This document shows positions 1 to 11,213 of a stretch of 43,197 nt of DNA, one piece after another. Made by a program: the position numbers and the translations under genes. Every line of letters begins with the position of its first letter. The stretch's first letter is position 1. The stretch comes from Gnetum montanum (taxonomy: Eukaryota; Streptophyta; Gnetopsida; Gnetales; Gnetaceae), in NCBI GenBank assembly GCA_015680685.1, contig MNCI01004501.1, positions 1,048,799 to 1,091,995 of the forward strand, given 5' to 3'. Below the pieces are notes generated by a model. It searched no databases. It saw only the letters and a program-made list of their open reading frames with translations, and was not told the DNA's origin.

Positions 1-395
1 AATCACTTGTTCATTTAAGTTCTTATTAAGAGGGAACTGTACATTTCCAAGCCAAGGGAAACCATAGACTTGATGGATGGATGGATGAAGTGATCTCATT
101 GCCTGCCATATCAAAAGAACACACCTTAGTATCAACAATGTAACTCAAAGCTAAAAACCAAACATTAGCAATTAATGAAAAACAGTTCATCCCATCGGCC
201 CGAGCACTTATTGGGTGACGAACTTACATGATGGATGACACACACACACACAAAAAATGGAAAAAGTATAACGATGTTGTAAAACAAAAAATAAGAAAAT
301 TTAAAGAAATTTGTAAAACAAAAACGTGTAAAAAAACGTTATAAAACAAAAACATGTAAAACAGAAACTGAAAAAGAACCGAGGGGCCCATATGG
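1..395 (-). other. 3' non-coding region of element 1
   Basis: No gene is visible. The stretch is AT-rich with a short CA microsatellite at about 238-252. It begins just after the polyprotein stop and is homologous to the start of the non-coding tail of element 2 (about 33901-34275). No LTR or polypurine tract of element 1 is reached before the window ends. Confidence 0.7.
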
Positions 396-2093
396 TTAGC
401 ATAGGTGGCCATCTCCCCCATGACTGAGTTGTGAGGGAGAGATCCGAAAAAGTGAGCGCCTATTTGAATTTCTAAGCAGTGCCCAACTTCTCCCAAATGA
501 TGATCTTAGATTCAGGGGTGGAAGTTGGCGACGCTCACGTTCCAATGTGTCTATGCCACGGTTGTTGGCATGAGTTTCCTCAGTTCGTTCCATGCATATT
601 TGTTTGCCCTTATGAGAAGCTGTCAACCACGGGGTGTCTACTACTTCTTGTGTGGTTGCTACATACAGGCATCTTTGTTGCAGAGTTTCCTGGGCACACC
701 TGTGACATGGAGACATTTCCTCCGTGTCATCACCCGATGAATCACTGTATGTGATGCATGGAACTATCCTCTTCTCGATCTTTCCACATATGTTTATCTT
801 GGAGATTTCCAAGGAAAGATCGCGGATCCTAAGGCATGCATCTACTGTGCTTAGCCATGCCCTTCCCATTATAATTGGGAAGTCCCCTTCGTTGTTGTTA
901 ACATCGATCACTAGGAAATCCGCTGGGTAGGACCAACCACACACAGTGGTAATAACATCCTCCACTAATCCCAAGGGAATAGTGATGGACTGGTCTGCCA
1001 GCTCTAGTTGGATGTTGCTCTTCTTAAGTTGGGGCAGGTTCCAGGCGTGATACATCTTTCACGAAATTAAGTTGACTCCGGAACCTGAGTCAAGAAGAGC
1101 CCGATGTGGTGCATTTCCAGCGATCTGCAAATAAATAAAGGGACTCCCAGGATCAGTTAGTTTCCTGGGAAGGTGGCCTACCTTGATCCAGTCAGTTACG
1201 GTATGTGTTAACATAACCGTATGCGTTACACTCCCTTGGACTGAAGGGTGCTCCGAAGCGTTAGTAGTTAGAGGCCTATACATGTACCCGTCCGCTTGTT
1301 GTTGCGAGAGTTTGTCTGGGCTCTTAGTTCTGAAAAAAGGTCTCTTTTTTGTACAGTTATCGCCAGAACTAGTACCCAGTTGGATATTTACACTCTGAAT
1401 ATTTACAGCTCTCGCGGCGTGACGTTGCTGCGGTTGGGTAGGCAATTCCCCTTGCATTGTTGGAGCAGGAGGTGTTATGGGAACTACAGGAGGAAGAGGT
1501 GCGGGTGGAGTTAGAGGATGGACTGAATGTGAGATATCTCCCGGAGGAGAAGGAGTCCTCCTGAAGTACTCCCGAGCTTGGTAGTGACGTTGGGGGGTAG
1601 TGTGACCCATAGAGTCACCTGGAGAAACCGGCTGCTGCACATAATAACCGTAAGGATCAGGCTACCGGTAAGGGTATTGATGTGTTGGCGGTGGCATCCC
1701 CCATGACTGTGGGTATTGCCACTGCTGGTGTTGTCCAATGGGCTGCGGAGGCGTTCCACTTGGATAATACGTCAAGGGTTGGTGGAACTGCCTTGGGTTA
1801 CCTTGTGGATAAGGTAACCTTCGGGGTGTTTGCCGTTGATTAAGTCTTGGATTTAATGCATACATCCCAGACTCCTGCAGATGTGAGATAATTGGACAAC
1901 ATCCCTTAGGATGGTCATAGTAGCAGACCTCACATCCACCATCATTGTCTGAATCAGAATTTTTAGCCTCATCAGAGTTAAAGATTTTTCCCTTACCCTT
2001 TTTATGTGCAGGTTTAAAGTTTCTCTGCTTGTCTTTTCCTTTGTCACTACTTTTCTCATCCTTAGACTCCTCTACAATTTTTAGGACTGTTTC
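396..2093 (-). pseudogene. Gag C-terminus plus aspartic protease of element 1, fused to the polyprotein tail
   Basis: This continues the gag frame after a TGA at about 2094-2096. In order it carries a knuckle-like motif CEVCYYDHPKGCCP (about 1930-1890), a Pro/Gln-rich linker, then a retropepsin-like domain with LLDSGSGVNLIS (about 1095-1060) and FPIIMGRAWLS (about 890-855). In-frame stops lie at about 1660 (TAG) and 1056 (TGA), and there are no frameshifts. The final residues, SLFRISPSQLSHGGDGHLC, match the extreme C-terminus of element 2 integrase (SLFRISSFQLNHGGDGHLS, ending 33901). The join with sequence corresponding to element 2 position about 30960 falls near 450-520. RT, RNase H and integrase are therefore deleted while the frame is kept. 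A family protease would process Gag and Pol; here the product would be Gag-PR only. Confidence 0.8.
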
Positions 2094-2096
2094 TAT

Positions 2097-3743
2097 TCAT
2101 GAGTCTAAGGAATCCCACAGTTGGTCTACTTTAGCCGATACCTCTGTTGTTAACTTTTGGATCGGCATGGTTTTCCTGTTCACCAACTCTTCGAGTGGTG
2201 ACTCATCCTCCTCAACACAGAATTTCACTCCCTTCTTGCGAAGGGAGGGATCATGGTTGTATTCCTCTACACTTTTTCTTTTACGTAGCTCACCCTCTTC
2301 TTGCGCTACTTGTTCCAACAAAACTTCAACTTCATGGGCTCTTAATTGGGAAAGTCTCCGTTGGGCGTAAGTCCCAAGATTTCTTCTCGTTTCATTTCGT
2401 AGCCCATCCACGAGGTGGCGAAGTTGATCCCGCTTAGCGTACCCATGGCCCGGGCAATCATGTACTAGTGTGTAGTAACGGGCCATGGCAGCATCCAAGG
2501 ATTCATGAGCTCCTTGTTTCCAGCCTTGGATCTGCTTACGTAAGTTAGACACTCTGGAGTACGTTTGATATTTGTTGTTGAACAATTCAAGCATCGTACT
2601 CCACCTCCTGATGGTTTCCGGTTCTAAGGACCGGTACCAGCTCTCTGCTTCTTTAGTGAGTGTCCTAGGGAACAACTTGAGTTTCTGCCACTCATTATCT
2701 ATGTTCTGCAAGGCACAGGCATCGTGGAATGCCTGTAAATGATGCTGAGGATCAGCGTTGTATCCCCCTTCAAAACGTGGGATATTATTTATGTCCAAAC
2801 GCTTGATCCTACTGTCCTTTAAATGCCTTGTGGGAATCCTAACTGCCTCTCTAATATCAAGCATACTTCGGGTTGCGAATAGGGGTTCGTCATGATCATC
2901 TCTTTCATGACGTCTGTGATGTCTACGTGGTGGTTCCCTATTCTCCCTACGTCCTTGCCCTTGTCCTAACTCCTCTCGACCTTCCTGTCGAGGCATTTCA
3001 TCTCTTTTACCTTTACTCTCCGCGTTATGCTCATGGTGGCTGCGCCCAGATGTGGAAGGAGAGGGTGAATGATGAGATGAAGGAGAAGAAGAAGGGGATC
3101 CATCACCATGGTGATGTTTCTTGCCTTCTCTTCGGCTGCTTCGGCCCCGATCGTTGTGACAATCAACGAGTCCGTCATTAGTGTGAGTAGTTGTTCCTGC
3201 CGTGAACAGCTGGTGCTCACGGCGATTAGAGCCTGGAATATGTATCGTTGATCTGAGGCCCTGATGCCTAACCTCTTCACTAGAGTGAGGAGGAGGAACA
3301 TCATTTTCTAAGAAACCCATCGTGAGGGGTTCCTCTTCTCCTATTTCACTAATGATGTGGGGGACCTTGCCCTTCAATAGTGAATGTTGGCTCTCGTGCC
3401 TTGTGTCCCGAATACGTTGGGCATTTGTGGGATGATAATCCCTTGTATCATGGTCATCCAAAACGTATTCTGCAAACAGCTCATGCATGCCAATCTATAC
3501 CAAGGCACGGAAAAGCATGTTGGGAGCAGAGCGATCTGGGGGTAACACGATGTTACCTTGCATGTCTCTCCACCACAGTTCCTCATCTTGATGGAAAACA
3601 AAGGTAAAATCTAGCACATACTCATCGGGATGAGTATATGTGACTTTGGATTGTTGAGGACATGGTTGATTTCGGTTATGCGTATGATGCTGACTTTCTC
3701 CTGTATTGTCCTTAGGTGAGTTGATTTCGTGAGAAGAAGCCAT
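2097..3743 (-). pseudogene. Gag of element 1 (one internal stop)
   Basis: Structural capsid polyprotein of the retrotransposon, about 549 codons from ATG at 3743. One in-frame TAG near 3490 separates the first 82 codons from the rest; both sides are in the same frame. A Ser/His/Glu-rich, highly charged stretch (about 2900-3130) precedes the capsid-type Retrotrans_gag domain at roughly residues 330-470, seen as KLKLFPRTLTKEAESWYRSL and RRWSTMLELFNNKYQTY. The C-terminal part (VEVLLEQVAQEEGELRKRK) is helical and basic. Element 2 gives the same protein at 27699 onward, so both the start and the frame are supported by comparison. The terminating TGA at about 2094 replaces an Arg codon seen in element 2. 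The protein is close to intact and may be recent. Confidence 0.85.
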
Positions 3744-3870
3744 TTCTATTGGTGTGCTAATTTCACCGTTATTTATTGTTCTTGATTAACTGATTAACCC
3801 TAAGGTTCGTTTTAAGCTCACAACGATGTGAGTGATATCCCTTATGTTAAATTGGCGAAAAAACACTTAG

Positions 3871-3888
3871 TCCCCGGCAACGGCGCCA
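3871..3888 (-). other. Primer binding site of element 1 (tRNA-Asp type)
   Basis: On the minus strand this reads TGGCGCCGTTGCCGGGGA, one base inside the 5' LTR end. This is the tRNA-Asp-complementary form known from Athila-like elements. The equivalent in element 2 is TGGTGCCATTGCCAGGGA, differing by C-to-T/G-to-A changes only. Confidence 0.85.
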
Positions 3889-4316
3889 ATGATGAGTGGC
3901 GAGGTACCCCTACACTCCACCATACGAATACGAGCGTACACGCGCGATCCGGTCGAACTCCGCAGACTAAATGCCTTAACGCCACAAGAAACACTTGGGG
4001 TTAATCGTTCGTTGTCTTCCCAGGCTTGCTTGTATGTGTCACGGTGTATGGTTAAGCAAGTCTGAGGTATGTGATTTTTTTGGTATTTTCGGCTTATCTT
4101 CTATGCTACCAGGAGGAAGGGTTGAGAAAACTAAACTAACTCTAACTAAGATCTAAGTCTAAATTAACTAGCGTCAGCATCCGTTCCCACTTGCCGGACA
4201 CACCCTGAACTATGCAACTGCAGCTTACCAAACGCTAATCGTTACTGGGATCGCCACACGTAACGCAAGTGCTCGAAGTGGTCGTACTGAGGCACCTATT
4301 TAGCCTACGTGTGATA

Positions 4317-4608
4317 AGCAGCCGATTCCTTAGCCAGCCGTACACACCCGTGGGTGCTCGTAACTAAGTCGTACTTATCACACGATCTAGCCTAGCAATG
4401 AGCAGCCGATTCCTCAACTAGCCGTACACATTAGACCCGGGAGTTACCAAGCGCAGAATCCTGGAATACGCTACTGGGTTACCAAGCATCCAATGCTCGT
4501 AATTGAGTCGTACTCATGCATTGCGTCAAGCAGCCGATTCCTTGACTAGCCGTACACGTCCGTAGACGCTCGTAATCAAGTCGTACTTGTGCGCACTAGG
4601 AAAGCAGT
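4317..4608 (-). repeat. Degenerate tandem repeat inside LTR (three units)
   Basis: Three units each begin AGCAGCCGATTCCT and run through a CTAGCCGTACAC and a CTCGTAA.T.AGTCGTACT segment, starting at about 4317, 4401 and 4529. The element 3 LTR has only the first and last type (about 41167 and 41251), so unit number varies between copies of the family. Confidence 0.7.
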
Positions 4609-4837
4609 AAATAAACATAATAAAATAAAACCATGTGCTGCAAGGTTTATCCAATCAAGTTCGTCTTTATTGCCGTACACAACTTGGGTTCAGGTTACAA
4701 GCTGCTCGAATAAAGAGCCGTTCACTCTAGGACTCCTACTGCGGGCACATGGGAAAAATTCTAACTCTGGAGTGATCAATCTGCCAGAGCTTCGCTACTT
4801 CTAGCCAGGATTGGGAAATGAAGGAAGTGCCACCTCT

Positions 4838-4943
4838 TATTTATAGATATGGCGGCGGGATGCGATATCGCAGGGGAAGACGCGATATCGCGTACGCGAT
4901 ATCGCATGGGATGCAATGTCGCGGCGGCCGCGATATCGCGGCC
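4838..4943 (-). promoter_or_regulatory. LTR promoter: TATA box plus GATATC palindrome array
   Basis: On the minus strand a TATA box CTATAAATAA lies at 4838-4847. Immediately upstream are four palindromes: GCGATATCGC (4862-4871), CGCGATATCGCG (4881-4892), GCGATATCGC (4896-4905) and the 18-bp GGCCGCGATATCGCGGCC (4926-4943). The same TATA and eroded palindromes occur in both LTRs of element 2 and in element 3. The TATA assignment is a motif call. The regulatory role of the palindromes is inferred from their position in U3. Confidence 0.65.
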
Positions 4944-5960
4944 CAGTGCATGTCGCGTCTCATCAGCTTGTATTTTATTATTTACAAAGTGTTTTGGTAG
5001 TTAATAAAAGTGTCTTTTATGAAATTACTTGTTGAGCTTATAGGGTTTGGATGATTCATAATAGATTGAATTGGAATAACTTTATTGCAAAGTGTTTTCT
5101 CATGTCAATTTGTCTTGCTTAAATGTTTGAGATCCCATACAAATTTTCTTTCTTTTCTTTTCTCTTTCTAAAACCCCTTGAATCTCACTTTATTTCTAGT
5201 TTTCTTGTGGAATTTTCTCTTTGGGGGAAATTAGGAGTAGATTGGCAAAATTATGCTCAAACATTTTTGTGAAATTTTATTTGTTACAAGTAATGTACTA
5301 TAGGAACTATATAGACTAAGTGATATGAAAAAATAGGGATCTTTAATAAATCATAGTATTTGAAAAAGCTAGATGAATTTCTTTATGATAATGAGTTACA
5401 ATTTCATACATAAACCCAAGCATTTCAACATTTACAACNGTCGCGGCGGCCGCGATATCGCGGCCCAGTGCATGTCGCGTCTCATCAGCTTGTATTTTAT
5501 TATTTACAAAGTGTTTTGGTAGTTAATAAAAGTGTCTTTTATGAAATTACTTGTTGAGCTTATAGGGTTTGGATGATTCATAATAGATTGAATTGGAATA
5601 ACTTTATTGCAAAGTGTTTTCTCATGTCAATTTGTCTTGCTTAAATGTTTGAGATCCCATACAAATTTTCTTTCTTTTCTTTTCTCTTTCTAAAACCCCT
5701 TGAATCTCACTTTATTTCTAGTTTTCTTGTGGAATTTTCTCTTTGGGGGAAATTAGGAGTAGATTGGCAAAATTATGCTCAAACATTTTTGTGAAATTTT
5801 ATTTGTTACAAGTAATGTACTATAGGAACTATATAGACTAAGTGATATGAAAAAATAGGGATCTTTAATAAATCATAGTATTTGAAAAAGCTAGATGAAT
5901 TTCTTTATGATAATGAGTTACAATTTCATACATAAACCCAAGCATTTCAACATTTACAAC
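4918..5960. repeat. 521-bp perfect direct duplication around a single N (assembly join)
   Basis: Bases 4918-5438 and 5440-5960 read identically, including the last 48 bp of the element 1 LTR, and are separated only by N at 5439. A perfect repeat abutting a one-base gap is typical of two contig ends that overlap but were not merged. The second LTR stub (5440-5487) is therefore probably not biological. The shared flank beyond the LTR contains no gene that I can see. Confidence 0.9.
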
Positions 5961-6079
5961 AACAAACACATACTCACGTTTAGTTCATTTCATAACCACT
6001 GAGTCTATTTGAAGGTATGTGGGCCTTGGTGTTTCCAAAGATCAGCAAGCACCTAAACCCTATTTGAAGAACACCTTTG
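5961..6079. other. Short spacer, no gene seen
   Basis: AT-rich sequence between the duplicated block and the copia gag relic; it may be decayed copia sequence. Nothing recognisable. Confidence 0.4.
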
Positions 6080-7087
6080 TATCTTGTGATCCCAAATCTG
6101 TAGGATCAGAGGTTAAATTATTGGCATCGCAAATAGTCACCAACACTAACAAGGGATTTTTCTTTCTTCTTTAGTTTAGCTTCATCCTATAATCTTTTAG
6201 CACTTGGACATTTTGAGGTAATATTTTTTCATCCATTACATATCTAGAAAATAATGTTCATAAATGACTTCCCTTTGATCATTTGGTTCTTGTCCTTTCT
6301 CTTAGCTTCTTTGTTAAGTTAGCAATCATTCTACTAACACTTTTGGTAAATAATTTTAGCTCTAGATCAGTAAGATCATTATTGCCATTGTATTAGGAGG
6401 TCTCACATTATGTATTTTTTGGCCTTATAAGATATTTCTTAATTTGAGAAAAGGATGATAGAATTATCCTTTATCACTCCTTCCACAATAAAATTCACCT
6501 CATAAATAGTAAAATTACTTTGATGTTCCTCAAATTCAAAACATCAAAATCTCTTGCCTCTTCCATGAACATGATCTTCATCTTATATTCAAGATTCAAA
6601 GTTGTAAAAAACTTACAAATAATGTTAATTTCAAAAAGAGCTTAATCTATCCCTCTAATGGAACTAACAAGTACTTGATTGATGTAATGATGAATCCTCT
6701 CATCCTTTTTCATTTTAATTTCAAACTAGTTTAACTAGAGAAGTAGTTTTAATTACTTAACCACTTTAGTATCTTTATAGGTTTCCTCCAAGGTATTCCT
6801 AACTTCCTTGACTATCTTGTAATGGATGACTTTATTTTATTTCTCTTTTGTTAATGTAAATGGTATAGCATTCCTAGATCTCTAATCTCTCATGAAGGCA
6901 ATCTTGTCATTTTCATTTCATTTTGATCATTTCTTTGTTGATGATATATATCCATCAACAACACTTTGGAATACATCAAAATTAAATGATCCTAGGTACA
7001 TTTTCACTCAATATTTCTAGAAGGCATAGGTAGTATCATTGAAAAGTGTAAATTGTGTAAGTGATGATTTCGTTTGTCCTTCCATTA
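6080..7087 (-). pseudogene. Ty1/copia gag relic
   Basis: The minus-strand ATG at about 7085 opens a frame that stays in phase for about 450 bp despite many stops. Recognisable pieces are MEGQTKSSLTQFTLFNDTTY, NAIPFTLTKEK, VIHYKIVKEVRNTLEETYKD, FEIKMKKDERIHHYINQVL, NLEYKMKIMFMEEARDFDVL and, in a shifted frame further on, SKCPSAKRL followed by a Lys-rich stretch. This is the order of a copia UBN2-type gag followed by the remnant of a zinc knuckle. The stops sit at TGG-, CAA- or CGA-like positions. No copia protease, integrase or RT is seen further left, so the rest was deleted. Confidence 0.7.
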
Positions 7088-8890
7088 CACCCAGTTGTTA
7101 GATCTAGAAAAATGTGAATAATCGGGCTTTAATATTACTTCTAGATTAGTTAACTCAAAAGGAAGTAATGAATAGTTATAAATAAAAAATACAAATGAAA
7201 TTATTGTAAACATAAACTAATTTCACAATTCAATGAATTCACTGATTTATGTGAAAAGCTTAGAATATTAAAACTCAACTTAAATTAAAATTATGCTTGA
7301 CGCTACTACTATGGTAAATCCTTGGATGCTAAACAATCCCTATAGGATGAACAATAGTGGTATCTTATAGAACTTCCAATAATTTGATAAGGTTAAATAG
7401 TATCTTGTGATCCTTCCATAGGATACACTCACATACTTCTTAGGGTATATGAAAAATGCTAAATACTTGAAGCTCTTAAGGTTTTAATATAGATCTTCTC
7501 GTGGATAGAATGTATGTTATGTAGAGCTCATAATGGATACAATAAGAAATGATGTATAGGAAGATGATTCTTCAAATTGGATCTACACAAATCTAGCTCA
7601 TACAAGTAGAATGATATAACAAGCTCTATATCTAAATCCAAGCATACATGATATATCAAAGAATAAGAAAAAAAATATAATAAACATGCATTCATGAATG
7701 AAAAAATAAAATTAAAAACCTATGTTAAGAATGTAGCAATGATGGCATAGCTTCAAAAATTAGTCTTTCAATCCTTTGAAATATCTCAGCTAAGGACAAG
7801 AATCTCAATTCAAATAGTTATGACATTGAATGCATTGGATTCCTTGGAGGATTTCTAGGTATTTTCATTTATAGTCTTAAGATCTTACAAGATTTCTACT
7901 TTGAGCTGGAGTTCAAAAAATGGATAGAAATGAATTTTTTTTTATTTCCTCCAACAACTACCTAAAAAATCCAATTTGAGGCTTGAATGTCCACACTGAG
8001 AAGGTTGGATTTTAGATTGGACATTTGGGATAGTTTAGGATGTCCATCTTAATAACTATTGAGACTCTATAGGGACATCCATTACTAAGGATGGAATGTC
8101 CATAATTGGGATGTTTAACCTTTGATCTTAGATATCAACAAATAGAATCTTTGGACTTTACCCTTGGATATCTAGACTAAGTAGAAGACAAACTCTAAAT
8201 TTGTCTTATTCTCTACCTAGATGTCTACCATAAAGCCTGGATACTTGGGCTACATCCAAGTTTGAGTGAAGATTGTCAATTCTTACCTCCATACATTCAA
8301 GAATCCTTGATATAGCCTTCTTGACGTTTTCCTTATTCTCATATTTATCAACTTAGGCAGTCCCTAAAATAAAAGATTAATGAAATACACTTCTCCATTT
8401 TCTAGCTTTTAGAGTACCAAAACATAAGATGTATTAATAATATAGGCTTTGAATTACTTCTTGTCTCTAATGAGTCTTTTCGAATCTTTACTTAAGCATA
8501 AATTGCATAAGAGACTAATTTTTAATAGGAGTGCCATTGCTTATAACATAACCATGACTTTATTTTTTCCATCATACTTGTATCATGCATTCAAGATTAG
8601 TTTCAGCATATTATACCTTTTGATGATCATCAATATCTTCAAGTTAAAAATATATGTTAAATATCTTGAGAAAATATAGTAAAGATTCTATATCTTTCCT
8701 CCCATTAAGTGTTTTGATTTTAACCTGAGACAACCTTGAAGCATGTTTGAATGCTCTAACAAGAGTAAGTTCAATTTCTTTACTTAAATATCCTTGAGAT
8801 TTTAAAGAAATTTATTTCCCTTCCTTGGAAAGATGAACCTTTAAGACTTAGTCTTAACACTTAAAGCATGAGGAACATTATCATCTTATT
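7088..8890. other. AT-rich non-coding stretch, possible copia 5' region
   Basis: No coding similarity on either strand. On the minus strand it lies just upstream of the copia gag start, where a leader and 5' LTR would be. A degraded primer-site-like TTTACCATAGTAGT (about 7302-7316, minus) is compatible with that but weak. Around 7980-8270 short 'GGACATCC/AGATGTCTA' motifs recur. LTR boundaries cannot be set by eye. Confidence 0.3.
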
Positions 8891-10504
8891 CATCATTTTC
8901 TCTAAAGTCTTCATTATGATGAGGACATCAACCCACTCTTAGACATAAGTCTTATTCTCATTATGTCCTAGTAGTATTAGAAGTCATATGTTTGTGTTTG
9001 ATATCTTTTTGGAGTTATTTAAGTACTTTATGTGGCCTCAACAAGCAACTACAAGGTGATAACGAGTTGTAGTAAGTTACAACTAAAAGTTGTAGTTTAT
9101 CACAATGTGTTGTAATTTCAAATTTAATGAATTTTTTGATTCAGTAAACTAACCAAGACCATGTTAATGAGAAGCTACATCTATTGATGTGTCATAACAC
9201 ATAATCAAGACCTATCCTTCTAATGATGTGTATGCCTCGGCTATCGAGGATGTTAGTAGTAAGATTATCCCAAGATTATTGGTATATTCCTTTGATAGTA
9301 AGGGTAACCAAGATCTATCCTTCAAAGATGCTTGGATAAAGTATATAATATCTACATTTTTGTGATCTTTTCAAACATTAAATAGTTAATAATATAGTTT
9401 GATGTTAGTAGTGAGAGATTATTCCAAGACTTGTCAGTATATTCCTTTGGTAGTGAAGGTAACCAAGAGCTATCCTTTAGAGATTTATGGATAAAATATA
9501 TAATATTTGAATTATTTTTACATTTTTTAGCATTAAATATTTAATAGGATATTTTAATGTTAGTAGTATGGTTATTCCAATACTTGTTGATATATTCTTT
9601 TGGTAGTGAGGGTAACCAAAATCTATTCTTTGGAGATTTCAAGATAAAATAGAAAATATTTGGATTTTTAAAAAATTTGTAACATTTTTAGAATTTTAAT
9701 TTTTTTTTATATTTAATTATAACCCTTTTTGTAGTCTATATTTTGAGAGATTTGGTCCAAAATTTTTATGCTTCATAAAAAGTGAAATAAAATCATCTTT
9801 CTTATTTAAAAGATTTTGACTACTAGATTTTGCTTCAAAGAGCCCATAGTAGTTAGGAAAACATTAGAAGAAGGACATGGAACAAAAGATAGATGAATTT
9901 TGTACAAGATGGATCCTTTGAACTTGAAATTTTTTTATATATATTTATTTTTATAAAATAGAAACCTTATATACTTTTTGGATATTTGAGTTATATACAT
10001 TTTTTGTAAATAAATAATAAAGTATGAAAGATAGGTAATTTTCATCTATGTTATTTGGTCCATGACATTGCAAAGATTATTTTAAAGTGAACTATATGTT
10101 TAGAAAAAAATTTTATTATATATTAATATATTATTATTATTATTTAATTTAATAAGCTTCAACTATGAATATTTTTCTTTCTAGATGTCCAAGCAAGGTA
10201 AATAAGTGTCTTAGAAATGTAATTTTATGTACTTTTTAATGAAATAACTAGTTGAAAGTTTTAGCATCTATATTTTGTAAGTACTTTAATTTTTATTTTT
10301 TAAAATTAATTTTATTTAATTATTTATGCAAGTAGTAAAAAATTTTGCTATGCTCAATTTTTCTACTTTTTCTATTCTTCTAATTGATAGTTTTTATTTT
10401 TTTATGAATTTTTCATGAATTAGTAAATTAAGGTAAAATCTAGATCCTTGTGATTTCACAGCATTTCTATTAGTTATTTATAGCATTTTATACATAATCA
10501 ATAG
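8891..10504. repeat. AT-rich non-coding region; part repeated at 36.84-37.08 kb
   Basis: About 8905-9120 aligns imperfectly but recognisably with about 36855-37080 in the same orientation (shared TGTCCTA.TAGTA, TTTGGAGTT, TAAGTACTTTAT, TGT.TTGTAATT). Between 9240 and 9660 three short related units repeat a 'TGGTAGTGA.GGTAACCAA.A' motif (about 9295, 9440 and 9600). The remainder is AT-rich with no gene. The pair could be LTR sequence or another dispersed repeat. Confidence 0.35.
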
Positions 10505-10652
10505 AAGTGTTAGAAGATCCATTCAACATCAAATTAATTGCATGACTAGAGCTACCATTCCAAACATGAGGAATTAACATATGATTCCACCTCAAAGAGA
10601 GGAGTTCTAGTTATTTTTATTTTAAGCAATGTACTAATCAGATGAGAATGTG
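10505..10652 (+). pseudogene. Relic A: segment upstream of RT in an old Ty3/gypsy polyprotein
   Basis: Translation gives IQHQINCMTRATIPNMRN then a stop and HMIPPQREE. This resembles the conserved segment just before RT in chromovirus-type Ty3/gypsy polyproteins. A deletion then leads to a frame ending NQMR at 10647. That frame continues after the element B insertion at 24675 as MCIDFRALDSLTIKYR. The shared 5-bp duplication ATGTG (10648-10652 and 24675-24679) ties the two sides together. The sequence shows no gag of this relic further left. Confidence 0.55.
10648..10652 (+). repeat. Target-site duplication ATGTG, left copy
   Basis: ATGTG precedes the LTR here and follows the 3' LTR at 24675-24679. 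Joining the flanks across one copy restores the RT-type frame of relic A. Confidence 0.8.
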
Positions 10653-11211
10653 TGTACATCCCTATTTTCAAATGGTGTTGTTGCATAACGAAGATGGTAC
10701 CTCTTCATAAAAAGTGGTATCATATTAATAACAAGACTCAAAAGGGTGTGTTGTAATTAAGACTTGAAAGGGTGCATTGTAATAATGGACATGTTTCTCA
10801 AGGTGACCTCTAAGGGTTTGACCTAAAGCATTTGTACCCAGGCTTAGAGGTCATGCCAACATGGAGTTGTGGAGTTGGTAAAAGGTGAGTAACAGGTGTC
10901 GAGTGAAGTGGGATAAGAAGTGGAATGGCCATCCATTCTAGCTAATTGTAGGCTTAACTACGGTGGCAGTGTTGAATTGCCTCTAAGGGATAGATGCTGA
11001 AGGAATACTCTCAGAGCATGATCTAGATATACTATTCCACATCAATGAAGCATTCTTTCCTCTTTTCTTTTGCATTTTCCCTACTATTTTCATTATGCAT
11101 AATGTTGAATGTTACATGTATTTGATGGTTGGTATATTATCTTCTTATCAATAATGTCTAATACAATGTATATTTGATGTTTTCCATGACATTTAGGAAT
11201 GGGATGTCACA
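10653..11211 (+). repeat. 5' LTR of element B (559 bp)
   Basis: It starts TGTACATCCC and ends GGGATGTCACA. It aligns along its whole length with 24103-24674, for example GGTGTTG.TGCATAACGAAGATG, TTGCCTCTAAGGGATAGATG, TTTTGCATTTTCCCTACTATT and TTTGATGTTTTCCATGACAT. The two copies differ by scattered substitutions and small indels, indicating an old insertion. Confidence 0.85.
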
Positions 11212-11213
11212 AT

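Larger units (their letters stand above)
1..4965 (-). mobile_element. Element 1: Athila-like Ty3/gypsy retrotransposon, pol-deleted, 3' end outside window
   Basis: Reading on the minus strand, the order is 5' LTR (4965-3890), primer site, gag, protease, a short C-terminal tail, then 3' non-coding sequence that runs off the window start. Positions 1-190, reverse complemented, match element 2 at about 34140-34275 (shared features include a CAATGAG...CTATGGT...CCCTT.GCTTGGA block), so the 3' LTR lies to the left of the window. RT, RNase H and integrase, which element 2 carries over about 2.9 kb, are absent. Assignment to the Athila/Tat side of Ty3/gypsy rests on the tRNA-Asp-type primer site, the gag/protease type and the long 3' non-coding tail; this is family knowledge plus inference. 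The right-hand flank after the LTR starts GCTTG, which would be half of a TSD whose partner is not in view. Confidence 0.85.
3890..4965 (-). repeat. 5' LTR of element 1 (1076 bp)
   Basis: The plus-strand ends are TGATGAGTGGCG (3890) and GCGTCTCATCA (4965), giving inverted TGATGA/TCATCA termini. It is closely similar to the element 3 LTR at 40740-41650 over its length. It is longer because of one additional internal unit (4401-4528) of a degenerate tandem repeat. On the minus strand it holds a short U3 of about 120 bp with GATATC palindromes, a TATA box, then a long R/U5. Confidence 0.9.

Noticed and set aside
224-930. Plus-strand frames opposite element 1 (for example 224-496 on minus, 479-754 and 724-930 on plus)
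   Set aside because: Shadows of, or sequence just past, the gag-protease frame; no homology or start context.
5440-5487. Second solo LTR fragment
   Set aside because: Part of the perfect duplication next to the N, so an assembly artefact.
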